64,000 nt of DNA, from the NCBI RefSeq assembly GCF_000199675.1, contig NC_014960.1:930001-994000 (forward strand), read 5' to 3'. This stretch comes from Anaerolinea thermophila UNI-1 (GTDB lineage: Bacteria > Chloroflexota > Anaerolineae > Anaerolineales > Anaerolineaceae). Positions 32,051 to 41,527 of this stretch are shown here, one piece after another (the first letter of the stretch is position 1; each line of letters opens with the position of its first letter). The notes below the pieces were generated by a model. The model had not been told where the DNA came from, made no database searches, and saw nothing but the letters and a program-made list of their open reading frames with translations. The translations under genes and the position numbers were made by a program.

Positions 32051-35047
32051 ATGGAGCGAACGCTGACTTTTCAGGAAATTATCCTTAAACTGCAGGAATA
32101 CTGGTCCAATAAGGGTTGTCTGATCTGGCAGCCTTACAATCAGCAGGTGGGAGCGGGGACGATGAACCCTGCGACTTATCTGCGTGTCCTGGGTCCCGAA
32201 CCATGGAATGTAGCCTACGTGGAGCCGTCCGTGCGCCCGGATGACGGACGCTATGGCGAAAACCCCAATCGCCTCAATCAGCACTACCAGTTTCAGGTCA
32301 TTCTCAAGCCTGACCCGGGTAATCCGCAGGAACTCTACCTTGAGTCGCTGATGGCGCTGGGCATCAACCCCCGTGAGCATGACATCCGCTTTGTCGAGGA
32401 TAACTGGGAATCCCCTGCCCTGGGTGCCTGGGGCTTGGGCTGGGAAGTCTGGCTGGACGGACAGGAAATTACCCAGTTCACCTACTTCCAGCAGGCAGGC
32501 GGTTTTGTGCTGGATCCCGTCTCGGTAGAAATCACCTATGGGTTGGAGCGCATTGCCATGGCGCTTCAGCGGGTGCGTCACTTCCGCGATATTCAATGGA
32601 GCCCCAGCCGTACCTATGGCGATGTCAACCTGCAGGGCGAGTATGAACACAGCAAGTACTCTTTTGAAGTCGCCAACGTGGAGCGCCTCTGGCAAATGTA
32701 CAACCTCTACGAAGCCGAAGCCAATGCTGCCCTGGAGCAGGGGTTGGTCCTGCCTGCCCACGATTATGTGTTGAAATGCTCGCACACCTTCAATGTACTG
32801 GATACGCGCGGCGCGGTGGGCGTCACTGAGCGCCAAGCGCTCTTTGGGCGCATGCGCGACCTTGCCCGCCGGATCGCGGTAGCCTATGTCGAACAGCGGG
32901 AACGTCTGGGGTTCCCCTGGCTTAAAGAAGGTGCTGTTCCACAAGCGGATACTGTATCTCTGGCAGTGTCGGGAACGGTGAGCCAACCGGATTTGTTCCT
33001 GCTGGAGATTGGCACCGAAGAACTTCCTGCCGCTGACCTGCAAAGCGCGCTGGAGCAGTTGCGCGAAAAAGTTCCTGCCTTGCTGGATGAACTGCGCCTG
33101 TCCCACGGCGAAGTAAAAGTCATGGGCACGCCGCGCCGCCTGGCGGTGCTGGTGGAGAATCTCTCACCTGCGCAACCTGACCGCACCACGGTGGTCAAGG
33201 GTCCGCCTGCGGCACGCGCCTTTGATGCCCAGGGACAACCAACCAAAGCCGCCGAGGGCTTTGCCCGCAGTCGTGGCTTGGATGTCTCTGCCCTCAAAGT
33301 TCAGGAAATTGACGGTGGTCAGTATGTGGTGGCTGAGGTGTTTGAAAAAGGGCGTTCGGCGGTGGACGTGCTGAGCGAGGCTTTGCCTGACCTGATTGCT
33401 TCTCTGCGCTTCGATAAGACCATGCGCTGGAATGCCAGTCAGGTGGCTTTCTCCCGCCCCATCCGCTGGCTGGCGGCTTTGCTGGGAAGTACGGTTATCC
33501 CGTTCGAGTACGCCGGTCTGCGTGCCGACCGTGTGACCCGCGGCTTGCGCTTTTACCAGCCTGAGACCTTTACTCTGAACACTGCGGCTGAATACCAGAA
33601 CGTTCTCCGTTCGCAGGGCATTCTGCTCGATCCGGAAGAACGCCGCGCTTCGATTGCTGAACAGGTTCAGCGCCTGATGACCGAAGCAGGGGGTGTCCCG
33701 AAACTCGATGAGTCCCTGCTGGATGAAGTAACTCAACTGGTGGAAGCCCCTACCGCCGTGCTTGGTACGTTTGACCCTGCACACCTCAAATTGCCAGCCG
33801 AAGTGCTGATTTCGGTGATGAAGAAGCATCAGCGCTACTTCCCGGTGTATGCCTCTACCGGTGAATTGTTACCCTACTTTATCACCGTGCGCAATGGCGA
33901 TAACCAGTATCTGGATATTGTTGCCGACGGCAATGCGCAGGTCATCGGTGCGCGCTTTGCCGATGCCTCTTTCTTTATTCAGGAAGACCTGAAGTATACG
34001 CTGGAAGAGCGCCTGCCTCGTCTGGGTACGCTGACCTTCCAGTACAAACTGGGTTCGATGCTCGACAAATCCCGCCGGGTAGAAGCCCTGGTGGACAAAC
34101 TGGCGCCCTTCTTTGGCTTGAGCCAGTCCGATCTGGCAACTGCCCGCCGCGCCGCCTACCTGCTCAAAGCCGACCTGGTGACCCACATGGTCATCGAGAT
34201 GACCTCTCTGCAGGGCATCATGGGACGCTATTACGCCGAGCACTCCGGCGAGCCCAAAGGCGTTGCCGATGCCATCTTCGAGCATTACCTGCCGCGCTTT
34301 GCGGGCGATGCTCTGCCCGAGACCCTGCCCGGTATTCTGCTCAGCGTTGCCGACCGTCTGGATACCCTCTCCGGGTTGTTTGCCGCCGGCTTAGCGCCCA
34401 GTGGGACGAAAGACCCCTTTGCCCAGCGGCGCGCCGCTTTGGGGCTGGTGCAAGTGCTGATCAGCCGTCAGATTCCGTTTGACCTTCGCCAGGGGCTGGC
34501 GCTGGCGGCGCAGGGGCTTCCCATCACAGCCAGCGAAGAGAGCCAGAATGCCTGCCTGGAGTTCATTTACGGGCGTTTGCGCACTCATCTGATGGATGAT
34601 TACGGCTTCCGCTATGATGTGGTGGATGCGGTCATGGCAGAGCAAGCCCACAATCCCTTTGGCGCATACCGTGCCGCGCAGGCGCTCACTGCCTGGGTAC
34701 AGCGCGCTGACTGGAATACCATTCTTCCCGCCTATGCCCGCTGTGTGCGCATTACCCGTGATCAGAAAGAGCAGTTTGCGGTTCAACCTGAGCGCTTTGT
34801 GGAAGTCGAGGAACAGGCGTTGTATGCTGCCCTTCTCCAAGCCGAAGCCGCTCCGCGTCAGCCTGGTTCGGTGGATGATTTCTTTGCCGCATTTCTGCCG
34901 ATGATTCCTGTCATCAATCGTTTCTTCGACACGGTGCTGGTAATGGCAGAGGATGCCGGGGTACGCGCCAATCGTTTGGGATTGCTTCAGCGTATTGCTG
35001 CGTTGACCCGCGGGGTGGCAGATTTCTCCAAACTCGAAGGTTTCTAA
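32051..35047 (+). CDS. glyQS: Fused glycyl-tRNA synthetase alpha-beta chain
   Basis: A 998-residue fusion of the two GlyRS subunits that are separate in most bacteria. Residues 1-290 match GlyQ (LTFQEIILKLQEYWSNKGC, then AYVEPSVRPDDGRYGENPNR, then FTYFQQAGG). A short linker of about 20 residues leads to GlyS from about 313 (DLFLLEIGTEELPAADL, then TPRRLAVLVENL, then FDKTMRWN). It charges tRNA-Gly. Similar fusions are known in chlamydiae and plant organelles. A bidirectional terminator follows. Confidence 0.96.
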   Translation: MERTLTFQEIILKLQEYWSNKGCLIWQPYNQQVGAGTMNPATYLRVLGPEPWNVAYVEPSVRPDDGRYGENPNRLNQHYQFQVILKPDPGNPQELYLESLMALGINPREHDIRFVEDNWESPALGAWGLGWEVWLDGQEITQFTYFQQAGGFVLDPVSVEITYGLERIAMALQRVRHFRDIQWSPSRTYGDVNLQGEYEHSKYSFEVANVERLWQMYNLYEAEANAALEQGLVLPAHDYVLKCSHTFNVLDTRGAVGVTERQALFGRMRDLARRIAVAYVEQRERLGFPWLKEGAVPQADTVSLAVSGTVSQPDLFLLEIGTEELPAADLQSALEQLREKVPALLDELRLSHGEVKVMGTPRRLAVLVENLSPAQPDRTTVVKGPPAARAFDAQGQPTKAAEGFARSRGLDVSALKVQEIDGGQYVVAEVFEKGRSAVDVLSEALPDLIASLRFDKTMRWNASQVAFSRPIRWLAALLGSTVIPFEYAGLRADRVTRGLRFYQPETFTLNTAAEYQNVLRSQGILLDPEERRASIAEQVQRLMTEAGGVPKLDESLLDEVTQLVEAPTAVLGTFDPAHLKLPAEVLISVMKKHQRYFPVYASTGELLPYFITVRNGDNQYLDIVADGNAQVIGARFADASFFIQEDLKYTLEERLPRLGTLTFQYKLGSMLDKSRRVEALVDKLAPFFGLSQSDLATARRAAYLLKADLVTHMVIEMTSLQGIMGRYYAEHSGEPKGVADAIFEHYLPRFAGDALPETLPGILLSVADRLDTLSGLFAAGLAPSGTKDPFAQRRAALGLVQVLISRQIPFDLRQGLALAAQGLPITASEESQNACLEFIYGRLRTHLMDDYGFRYDVVDAVMAEQAHNPFGAYRAAQALTAWVQRADWNTILPAYARCVRITRDQKEQFAVQPERFVEVEEQALYAALLQAEAAPRQPGSVDDFFAAFLPMIPVINRFFDTVLVMAEDAGVRANRLGLLQRIAALTRGVADFSKLEGF

Positions 35048-35065
35048 ATCCTCAAAATGGTTGAG

Positions 35066-35097
35066 AAAAGGCTGGGAGCGAAACTCCCAGCCTTTTT
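35066..35097. terminator. Bidirectional terminator between glyQS and the response regulator
   Basis: AAAAGGCTGGGAG and CTCCCAGCCTTTTT around a CGAAA loop (stem core 35070-35078 with 35084-35092). A and T tracts on both sides serve both convergent genes. Confidence 0.9.
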
Positions 35098-35746
35098 ATT
35101 CTTTGCGTATCAGCCCTTCTTTCCAGGCGTAGATAGCGGCTTGAGTACGGTCGGCAAGGTGCAGTTTGCTCAGAATATTGCTCACATGTCCTTTAACCGT
35201 TTTCTCACTTACCACCAGATGGGCGGCAATTTCGGCATTGCTCATCCCCTGGGCGATGCATTTCAAGACTTCCTGTTCTCGTTCGGTCAGTGCGGTGTAC
35301 GGGTTGGGCTTTTCGGCGGGCGTTCCGCGCATTTCCTTCACCAGCCTGGCGGCAACCTGTGGATGCAGGACGGCTTCACCGCGCGCGGCGGCGCGGATGG
35401 CTTCGCCCAGTTCTTCCGCACTAACATCCTTGAGCAGATAGGACAACGCTCCGGCTTTGATGGCAGGGAAGATATGGGTGTCTTCATGGAATGAGGTCAA
35501 TACAATGACCTGCGTGCGCGGGCTGATCTGCCGGACGCGCTGGGTGGCTTCCACACCGTCCATTTCCGGCATGATTAAATCCATCAAGATCACATCCGGA
35601 ACCAGTTCGGCGGCTAATTGCACGGCTTCTTTCCCTGAGGCGGCTTCCCCCACCACTTCCAAGTCGGATTGCGTTTCCAGATAGGTGCGTATACCGGCGC
35701 GTACAATGCTGTGATCGTCTACAATCAGCACAGTAATTTTGCTCAT
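35096..35746 (-). CDS. NarL/LuxR-type response regulator
   Basis: A 216-residue two-component regulator. The receiver has the acidic pair (VLIVDDHSIVRAG), the phosphorylated Asp (DVILMDLIMPEMDG, near residue 54) and the Lys (SYLLKDVSA). The C-terminal LuxR HTH reads LTEREQEVLKCIAQGMSNAEIA. Its ATG overlaps the stop of the kinase gene, so kinase and regulator are a pair. The likely target is the exporter operon upstream of it. Confidence 0.95.
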   Translation of the reverse strand: MSKITVLIVDDHSIVRAGIRTYLETQSDLEVVGEAASGKEAVQLAAELVPDVILMDLIMPEMDGVEATQRVRQISPRTQVIVLTSFHEDTHIFPAIKAGALSYLLKDVSAEELGEAIRAAARGEAVLHPQVAARLVKEMRGTPAEKPNPYTALTEREQEVLKCIAQGMSNAEIAAHLVVSEKTVKGHVSNILSKLHLADRTQAAIYAWKEGLIRKE

Positions 35747-37305
35747 GGCATCTCCTCCTCACGGTGACGGCTGGACGATGACAGAGGAAAACCGGCTTGG
35801 ACACAGGTGCCTTCAGAACCGCTTTCCAACACGAACATACCACCCAGCGATTCTACCCGTTCCCGCATGGAACGCAGTCCTACCCCCCGTGCGGGAATCT
35901 GGCTGGTATCGAAGCCATGACCATCGTCCCGCACGCACAGCCACTGGTAACCCTCGTGAATGCTCAATGAAACAGAGGCAGAACGTGCACCACTGTGCCG
36001 GGCAACGTTGGAAAGGGCTTCCTGAGCCACCCGGTACAGGGCTTGCTGTTGCTCCAGGTCGAGGGTGATACTGCCTTCCTGCTGGTAGGTGATGGGAATT
36101 CCGCTTTGTTTCTCCCACAGCCGTGTCAGGTCTTCAAGAACTTTCTCCAACCCTTTTTGTTCCAGTTGGGGCGGGCGCAGGGTTTGAATCAGGGTGTTCA
36201 ATTCCTGTTGCGATTGTCTGGAAATCATCAGTGCGGTCTCGACAATCTGGCGGGCTTTGGCAGGGTCTTTATCCCATAATTCCTGTGCCGCTGAGAGATT
36301 CATGCTGATGGAAAACACTTGCTGTTTGATAGAGTCATGCAGGTCGCGGGCAAGGCGGTTGCGCTCTTCCAGCGTTGCCAGTTCCTCGCGGGTGTTCAGC
36401 AGGTTTTGCAGTTGAACGGCAACTTTATTCAACTCTCGCGCCAGCATACCGATTTCGTCGCCTGAGCGGTCTTCAATACGACGCTCGAAGTTTCCCTGTC
36501 CCCATGCCGCAGCCGTCTCGGCAACGGCGCGCAGACGTTTTTCCAGTCCTCGTCCCACCAGCAAACCAAAGACCAGTCCGATGATACCTGCACCGATGGA
36601 GAGGAACAGTGTGGTGGAGAGCAGGGTTTGCACGGTGTATCCCAGCATTTGCCAGCCACTGGGGACGACCAGGTTCAGGCAGACCACACCTGTAACGGTT
36701 GAGGTAGGTGTTTCCCGGATGGGTGCGGCAATGAAAATGCTGTTTTTTTCCTGCAAGGTGAGCATGGAAGGATGATTCATTCCGTTCATGGCGTGGTCAA
36801 CGATGCTCAGATAATGCTTGTCCAGGACTTCGTAGATGTTCTGCTGAGTTTGAAAGCGTTCGGCAGGATCAACAGCAATGATTTGTCCCTCGCGATTGGC
36901 GATGATCAACCATGAGTTTGGGGAGATGGTGGTGTCCAGCGAGTACGAGATGGAAAGAGTATCATCCTTTTCCTCGGTCTTGGACAAAGTCAGGGATGAG
37001 CCCTGTCGAGTACTTTCAATCCAGCGGGTGAAGACTTCCGGGTTAGGGGAAGGTGCAGCCAGTTCCTTCGCCAAAGGCGCGGTGACATCTTCCAGCAAGG
37101 TGGGCAGGACGTAAACGACCATGGGGGAATAAACGAATGTTCTGCTGGTGAAGAGGTACAGAATACCCAAAAGCAGGGTAAACGCTGTAACCGTGACCAG
37201 CGTGTAGAGGAATGCCATGCGCCATTGGAAACGGGACAGCGCCGACAGCCAGCGCTGTCCCCGTTGAATGATTCGATCCAGTACATCTTCCTGCTGAGAT
37301 TTCAT
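35743..37305 (-). CDS. Membrane sensor histidine kinase (HisKA_3 type)
   Basis: A 520-residue kinase: two transmembrane helices (about 30-52 and 220-245) around an extracytoplasmic sensor, a HAMP domain (GRGLEKRLRAVAETAAAWGQ), a HisKA_3 dimerisation domain with the phosphorylated His in LARDLHDSIKQQVF, and an HATPase ending GVGLRSMRERVESLGG. The ATG chosen begins MKSQQEDV; TATAAT lies nine bases upstream, suggesting an extra internal promoter. It follows the 250-residue membrane protein by ten bases. Confidence 0.94.
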   Translation of the reverse strand: MKSQQEDVLDRIIQRGQRWLSALSRFQWRMAFLYTLVTVTAFTLLLGILYLFTSRTFVYSPMVVYVLPTLLEDVTAPLAKELAAPSPNPEVFTRWIESTRQGSSLTLSKTEEKDDTLSISYSLDTTISPNSWLIIANREGQIIAVDPAERFQTQQNIYEVLDKHYLSIVDHAMNGMNHPSMLTLQEKNSIFIAAPIRETPTSTVTGVVCLNLVVPSGWQMLGYTVQTLLSTTLFLSIGAGIIGLVFGLLVGRGLEKRLRAVAETAAAWGQGNFERRIEDRSGDEIGMLARELNKVAVQLQNLLNTREELATLEERNRLARDLHDSIKQQVFSISMNLSAAQELWDKDPAKARQIVETALMISRQSQQELNTLIQTLRPPQLEQKGLEKVLEDLTRLWEKQSGIPITYQQEGSITLDLEQQQALYRVAQEALSNVARHSGARSASVSLSIHEGYQWLCVRDDGHGFDTSQIPARGVGLRSMRERVESLGGMFVLESGSEGTCVQAGFPLSSSSRHREEEMP

Positions 37306-37315
37306 CTTGTTTGCA

Positions 37316-38068
37316 TTATACAACGCGATCGGAGGGTTCTTCTACCAGGCGCGCTCGCATGCCTACGGTAGAGATCAGGAAAACCAGTGCAAACACGCCA
37401 CTGAGAATCAACCCGGCGATAGACAAAACGGGCTGATATGGATTGGGTTTGGGCTGGGGCACATACATGGTATTCCCCATGAGAGTCAATTCCAACAGCC
37501 GGTAAAATGCCGTGGAGATTCCTGCAATAGCGAGTACAACCACACTCTGAAGTCCGGCGATGCCTGCTCCTACCCATTTAAGGGGGGACAGGGCAAGAGC
37601 AAACAGGAGAATGGCAAGGGAGGTGAAATTAAGGATTTGAGAAAGAGCCGTAACCCAGAGAGAGGCAATCCCCATGGTACGCGAACCGCCCAGCGAAACA
37701 GCATATCCCAGTGGAATATTGACGATGAGGGTGAGGACTATCGCAACGACAAAGAGGATGAATGCTAACCAACATAACCTCTTAATGGAGCGGGAGACGT
37801 TCTGGACGGATGAAACCAGAAAAATAAAGCCGACCAGTTGCGCGATTCCGGCAACAATGGTGAGACATGAAAGTGCCGTCATGATAGGGTCGGTTCCTCC
37901 CTCCAACAAATTATCAAATGTGGAGTGTCGCAGAGAATAGGGTACGGTGTAACCGGCTGCCAGTGCCTGAAGCAGCAGAGTGATGGCAATCATCAGCATC
38001 CCGGTAAATGCGCGACGGGGGATTTTTTCTTCCTGCTCCGCAGGTGAGGTAGAAAGAGTGGTTTCCAT
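37316..38068 (-). CDS. Six-helix membrane protein of unknown function
   Basis: A 250-residue protein with about six hydrophobic segments, short charged N- and C-tails and no recognisable catalytic motif. It sits between the exporter permease and the kinase in the same orientation, so it may be an accessory sensor or part of the stress-response unit. I do not recognise a named family. Confidence 0.75.
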   Translation of the reverse strand: METTLSTSPAEQEEKIPRRAFTGMLMIAITLLLQALAAGYTVPYSLRHSTFDNLLEGGTDPIMTALSCLTIVAGIAQLVGFIFLVSSVQNVSRSIKRLCWLAFILFVVAIVLTLIVNIPLGYAVSLGGSRTMGIASLWVTALSQILNFTSLAILLFALALSPLKWVGAGIAGLQSVVVLAIAGISTAFYRLLELTLMGNTMYVPQPKPNPYQPVLSIAGLILSGVFALVFLISTVGMRARLVEEPSDRVV

Positions 38069-38090
38069 CTTGTAGGATCCTTTCTGCTTT

Positions 38091-39323
38091 TTATTCTGAT
38101 CTTAAGGCTTCTACAGGTGTCAATCCGGCAGCGCGGTTTGCCGGATACAATCCAAAGAAAATCCCGATGGCTGAAGAGGTGATGGTCGCCAGCAGGATGG
38201 CATCTACGTTAAGGGCAAAGCGAATGGGACTGCCGCTTTGCGTGGAGATAAGTTGAATGACTGCGCCAATCATCCATCCGGTGAGGATGCCCAGCATGCC
38301 TCCTACCAGACTGAGCAGGACAGACTCGGTCAGGAATTGCATGAGAATATCGCGCCGGCGCGCTCCAACCGCTTTGCGCAAGCCGATTTCTCGGGTGCGC
38401 TCGCTCACCGAGACCAGCATGATGTTCATGATGCCAATGCCCCCAACGAGCAGAGAAATGGCGGCGATGCCTCCAAGGAACACGGTCAGGATGCTGGTAA
38501 TCTGGTTGAGCGCGTCCAGTACATCTTTCTGCACAAAGACGGTCACATCGCTCAATCCTACCGGAATATTGTGACGGATGCGCAACGTTTCGGTGATGCG
38601 TTCGCTCACGGCTTTGATTTGGGAAGCCGAGCGTACCTGTACGGTGATCAAATCCACTTCTCCGCGCACCCGTTCCGGGGCGAGGCGCAGTTTTGCCGTG
38701 GTAATGGGAATGAGCACAGCATTATCGGTTTGGGTAAAACTGAGCCCTCCTGAACCTCGTGAGCGCAGGACGCCAATCACACGGTAGGGTTGTCCATCAA
38801 TGCGGATGGTCTCACCCACAATTCCCGCCTCGCGCTCAAACAAGGTCTTTGCCGCCCGCGCCCCCAGTACGGCTACTGCCGACTGTCCCAGCACCTGCTC
38901 TTCGTGAATGAAATCCCCTTCGTTGAGGTGCAGATTCTGCACGTCTTTGTAATTAGCAGTTACGCCCAAAATGCTGGTTGCGGTGTTGACGGTGCCAAAG
39001 GAAACACTGGCATTCAGGTTAATTTCAGCGGCAACGGCTTGCACTTCCGGAAAATGCGCCGCATCCATCAGGGCTTCGGCATCACTCAGAGTGAGCGGTT
39101 GAGGGTTGCGCACCTCGCGGTCGGGCATGGCAAACAGGGTAATCAGGGTTGACCCCACTCCTGCCAGTTGGTCATTTACCGAGGCTTCCACGCCGCGTCC
39201 CAGCGAAATCATGGCAATAACCGCCGCTACCCCGATAATAATTCCCAGCATGGTCAACCCGGAGCGCAGTTTGTTGGCTGAAAGGCTTTCCAATGCCTCT
39301 TTAACGGCTTGCAGGATGTTCAT
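38091..39323 (-). CDS. MacB-type ABC transporter permease
   Basis: A 410-residue FtsX/MacB-type permease: one N-terminal helix, a large extracytoplasmic domain (about 45-280), and three C-terminal helices with the conserved GGIGIMNIMLVSVSERTREIGLRKAVGA. Such proteins, with a HlyD-type partner and an ATPase, act as mechanotransducers exporting antibiotics, peptides or lipoproteins. The ATG has GGAGG seven bases upstream and overlaps the ATPase gene by 23 bases. Confidence 0.94.
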   Translation of the reverse strand: MNILQAVKEALESLSANKLRSGLTMLGIIIGVAAVIAMISLGRGVEASVNDQLAGVGSTLITLFAMPDREVRNPQPLTLSDAEALMDAAHFPEVQAVAAEINLNASVSFGTVNTATSILGVTANYKDVQNLHLNEGDFIHEEQVLGQSAVAVLGARAAKTLFEREAGIVGETIRIDGQPYRVIGVLRSRGSGGLSFTQTDNAVLIPITTAKLRLAPERVRGEVDLITVQVRSASQIKAVSERITETLRIRHNIPVGLSDVTVFVQKDVLDALNQITSILTVFLGGIAAISLLVGGIGIMNIMLVSVSERTREIGLRKAVGARRRDILMQFLTESVLLSLVGGMLGILTGWMIGAVIQLISTQSGSPIRFALNVDAILLATITSSAIGIFFGLYPANRAAGLTPVEALRSE

Positions 39324-40008
39324 GGTTTTCCTCCACAATCAAACCATCTCGCAGGAAAATAGTGCGCTGAGCGTAAGCCGCAATCCGTGGATCGTGCGTC
39401 ACCAGCAAGAGAGTGGTGCCTCGCTGGCGATTGAGTTCCAGCAAGAGGTGCATGATTTCCTCCCCGGTCTTGCTGTCCAGCGCGCCGGTGGGTTCATCGG
39501 CAAGAATGATGGCGGGGTCGTTGACCAGCGCCCGCGCAATAGCAACGCGTTGTTGTTGCCCTCCTGAAAGTTCGGTAGGTTTGTGACGCACGCGATCTGC
39601 CAGCCCAACCGCCTCCAGTGCCGCATATGCGCGCTGTTTCCGGTCGTGATTGGCTCCCCCATATCGCAGGGGTAATTCGACGTTGGCAAGCGCCGTGGCG
39701 CGGGGGAGTAAATTGAACTGCTGAAAGACAAATCCTACCTTACGGTTACGAATATGTGCCAGGGCGTCATCCCGCAGTTTGGACACCACTTTGCCGTCCA
39801 GAATGTACTCTCCGGATGTGGGACGGTCGAGACATCCCAGAAGGTTCATCAGGGTAGATTTCCCCGACCCCGAGGGTCCCATAATCGCAACCACTTCCCC
39901 ACGGGCAATTTTCAGGGAAACGCCGTTCAGTGCCGGTACCTGGACTTTCCCCATCTGGTAGATTTTGGTCAGGTTGGTGGCTTCGATGACCCAATCCTGT
40001 GCGTTCAT
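39301..40008 (-). CDS. MacB-type ABC transporter ATPase
   Basis: A 235-residue ATPase. Walker A is GPSGSGKST, the signature is LSGGQQQRVAIARAL, and Walker B is AIILADEPTGALD. It closely follows the MacB/LolD pattern, and the permease is encoded right after it. Confidence 0.96.
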   Translation of the reverse strand: MNAQDWVIEATNLTKIYQMGKVQVPALNGVSLKIARGEVVAIMGPSGSGKSTLMNLLGCLDRPTSGEYILDGKVVSKLRDDALAHIRNRKVGFVFQQFNLLPRATALANVELPLRYGGANHDRKQRAYAALEAVGLADRVRHKPTELSGGQQQRVAIARALVNDPAIILADEPTGALDSKTGEEIMHLLLELNRQRGTTLLLVTHDPRIAAYAQRTIFLRDGLIVEENHEHPASR

Positions 40009-40018
40009 CTTTCCTCCA

Positions 40019-41416
40019 CTAGCGAATCACCACGCCATTCCCCCCTTGCTCCTGCAATTGCATGAGCAAATCGGGGTTCAGGATGACTTCATCTCCCTCT
40101 TTTACATCCCCTTTAAGGATTTGGCTGTGCGTTGCCGAAGAGACTCCCAGGGTAATGGGCACGGCTTCGGGTAAACCGGTGTTCTTCTTGACGAAAACTA
40201 CCCGCTGACCGTTCAGCACCCGTACCGCACGGTTGGGTACCAGCAAAACCTGATCCAGTTTCCTGGTTTCAATTTGCACCATTGCTGTCATGCCGGATTT
40301 GATGTTTTCATCGGCGTCGGTAATTTCAATCGTCACCGGGTAGGTAACCGCACCCTGTTGATTGTTCCCGCTCAGTCCAATTTGTACAACTCTCCCGTGA
40401 TAGGTTTTCTCCGGCAAGGCGTCAAAGGTCAGAGTAGCCTCCTGTTCCAGGTGGATGTCGTTAATTTCAATTTCTGAAATGTTGACCTCTACATACAGAT
40501 GAGAGCGGTCTTCCATCTGGAAAGCCAGCGTTCCCGCTGTGACCACGTCCCCGGGTTGGATGCGCCGGTTGGTAATGATGCCAGCAAAAGGTGCTTTGAG
40601 TACAATCTGATCCAGGGTTTGCTGGGCGGCGCGCAGGCGCGCCTGAGCGGCGGTCAGTTCCAGGGTCGAAACGCCTTTGGAAAGTTCTTCCACTTTCTTT
40701 TTTGCCTGATCCAGACGCGATTTTGCCAGTGCCAGTTCTGCCTGGATTTTCTGGGCTTCTGTGTTGCTGGGTTTGCCGGTAACATACAGATAATTGAAAT
40801 ACGCCGAGTCACGAGCCTGCTGGGCTTTTGCCAGCATCTTCAGCGCTTCGGCACGTTCCGGGTCATTGGCATCACGCCCTTTGAACAGGTCAAAGTATTT
40901 CTGCGCCATCTCAAGGTTCTTTTCTGCCAGTGCCAGGTCTGCTTTAGCCGTGTCAATGGTGGCTTGGGAGACATTGCGCCGCTCCGGGTTAAAGTTGCGG
41001 TAGCGTTTTTCCACCTTTTCATACTCTTCCTGTGCCTGCGCCAGTTCCATTTGAGCCTGTGCCAGTTCGGGCTGAGTATCTTGCAGGTCTTTGAGATATT
41101 CTTCGGCTTGCAGGTAATCGTTCCATGCCAGCAGGACGTTTTGTGGCAGGCTGTCTTCCGCCAGACGAGCAAGTTCCTGTCCATCCTGCACGGTGTCCCC
41201 AATCTCTCCGTGAACTTCCTGCACCTTCCCGCTGATTTGCCAGGTCAGATCGGCACTGCGGACAGGACGCACCGCACCGCTGGTGGTAATCACCGCGCTG
41301 ATTGAACCGGTTTCCAGTTTGGCAGTTTCATAATTGGATGTTTCTGTGTTGGAACTGCAGGCAACCAGCAATCCCATCAATACAACAGAAAATAAGTAGA
41401 AAACCCATCGTTTCAT
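40019..41416 (-). CDS. HlyD/RND-type periplasmic adaptor lipoprotein
   Basis: A 465-residue membrane-fusion protein. A signal with lipobox-like LLVAC is followed by a lipoyl/barrel-sandwich half (VQEVHGEIGDTVQDGQELARL), a long alpha-hairpin coiled coil (about 95-250), the second lipoyl half (APFAGIITNRRIQPGDVVTAG) and beta-barrel domains. In MacA-like complexes it links the permease to the outside. AGGA lies upstream of the ATG. It begins the operon adaptor-ATPase-permease-membrane protein-kinase-regulator. Confidence 0.93.
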   Translation of the reverse strand: MKRWVFYLFSVVLMGLLVACSSNTETSNYETAKLETGSISAVITTSGAVRPVRSADLTWQISGKVQEVHGEIGDTVQDGQELARLAEDSLPQNVLLAWNDYLQAEEYLKDLQDTQPELAQAQMELAQAQEEYEKVEKRYRNFNPERRNVSQATIDTAKADLALAEKNLEMAQKYFDLFKGRDANDPERAEALKMLAKAQQARDSAYFNYLYVTGKPSNTEAQKIQAELALAKSRLDQAKKKVEELSKGVSTLELTAAQARLRAAQQTLDQIVLKAPFAGIITNRRIQPGDVVTAGTLAFQMEDRSHLYVEVNISEIEINDIHLEQEATLTFDALPEKTYHGRVVQIGLSGNNQQGAVTYPVTIEITDADENIKSGMTAMVQIETRKLDQVLLVPNRAVRVLNGQRVVFVKKNTGLPEAVPITLGVSSATHSQILKGDVKEGDEVILNPDLLMQLQEQGGNGVVIR

Positions 41417-41527
41417 TTTTGCATCCTCCAGAATGTGCTACTCAGGATAATAACCACAATACCTGAAGAATGCACGAGTCTGCAGACCGGTTTGGACACC
41501 TTCTTGAGATGGGTTTGGAGTAGTGAC

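Noticed and set aside
31997..33106. A 369-codon open frame antisense to glyQS
   Set aside because: It mirrors a strongly conserved synthetase, has no family resemblance or ribosome site, and long antisense frames are expected in GC-rich coding DNA.
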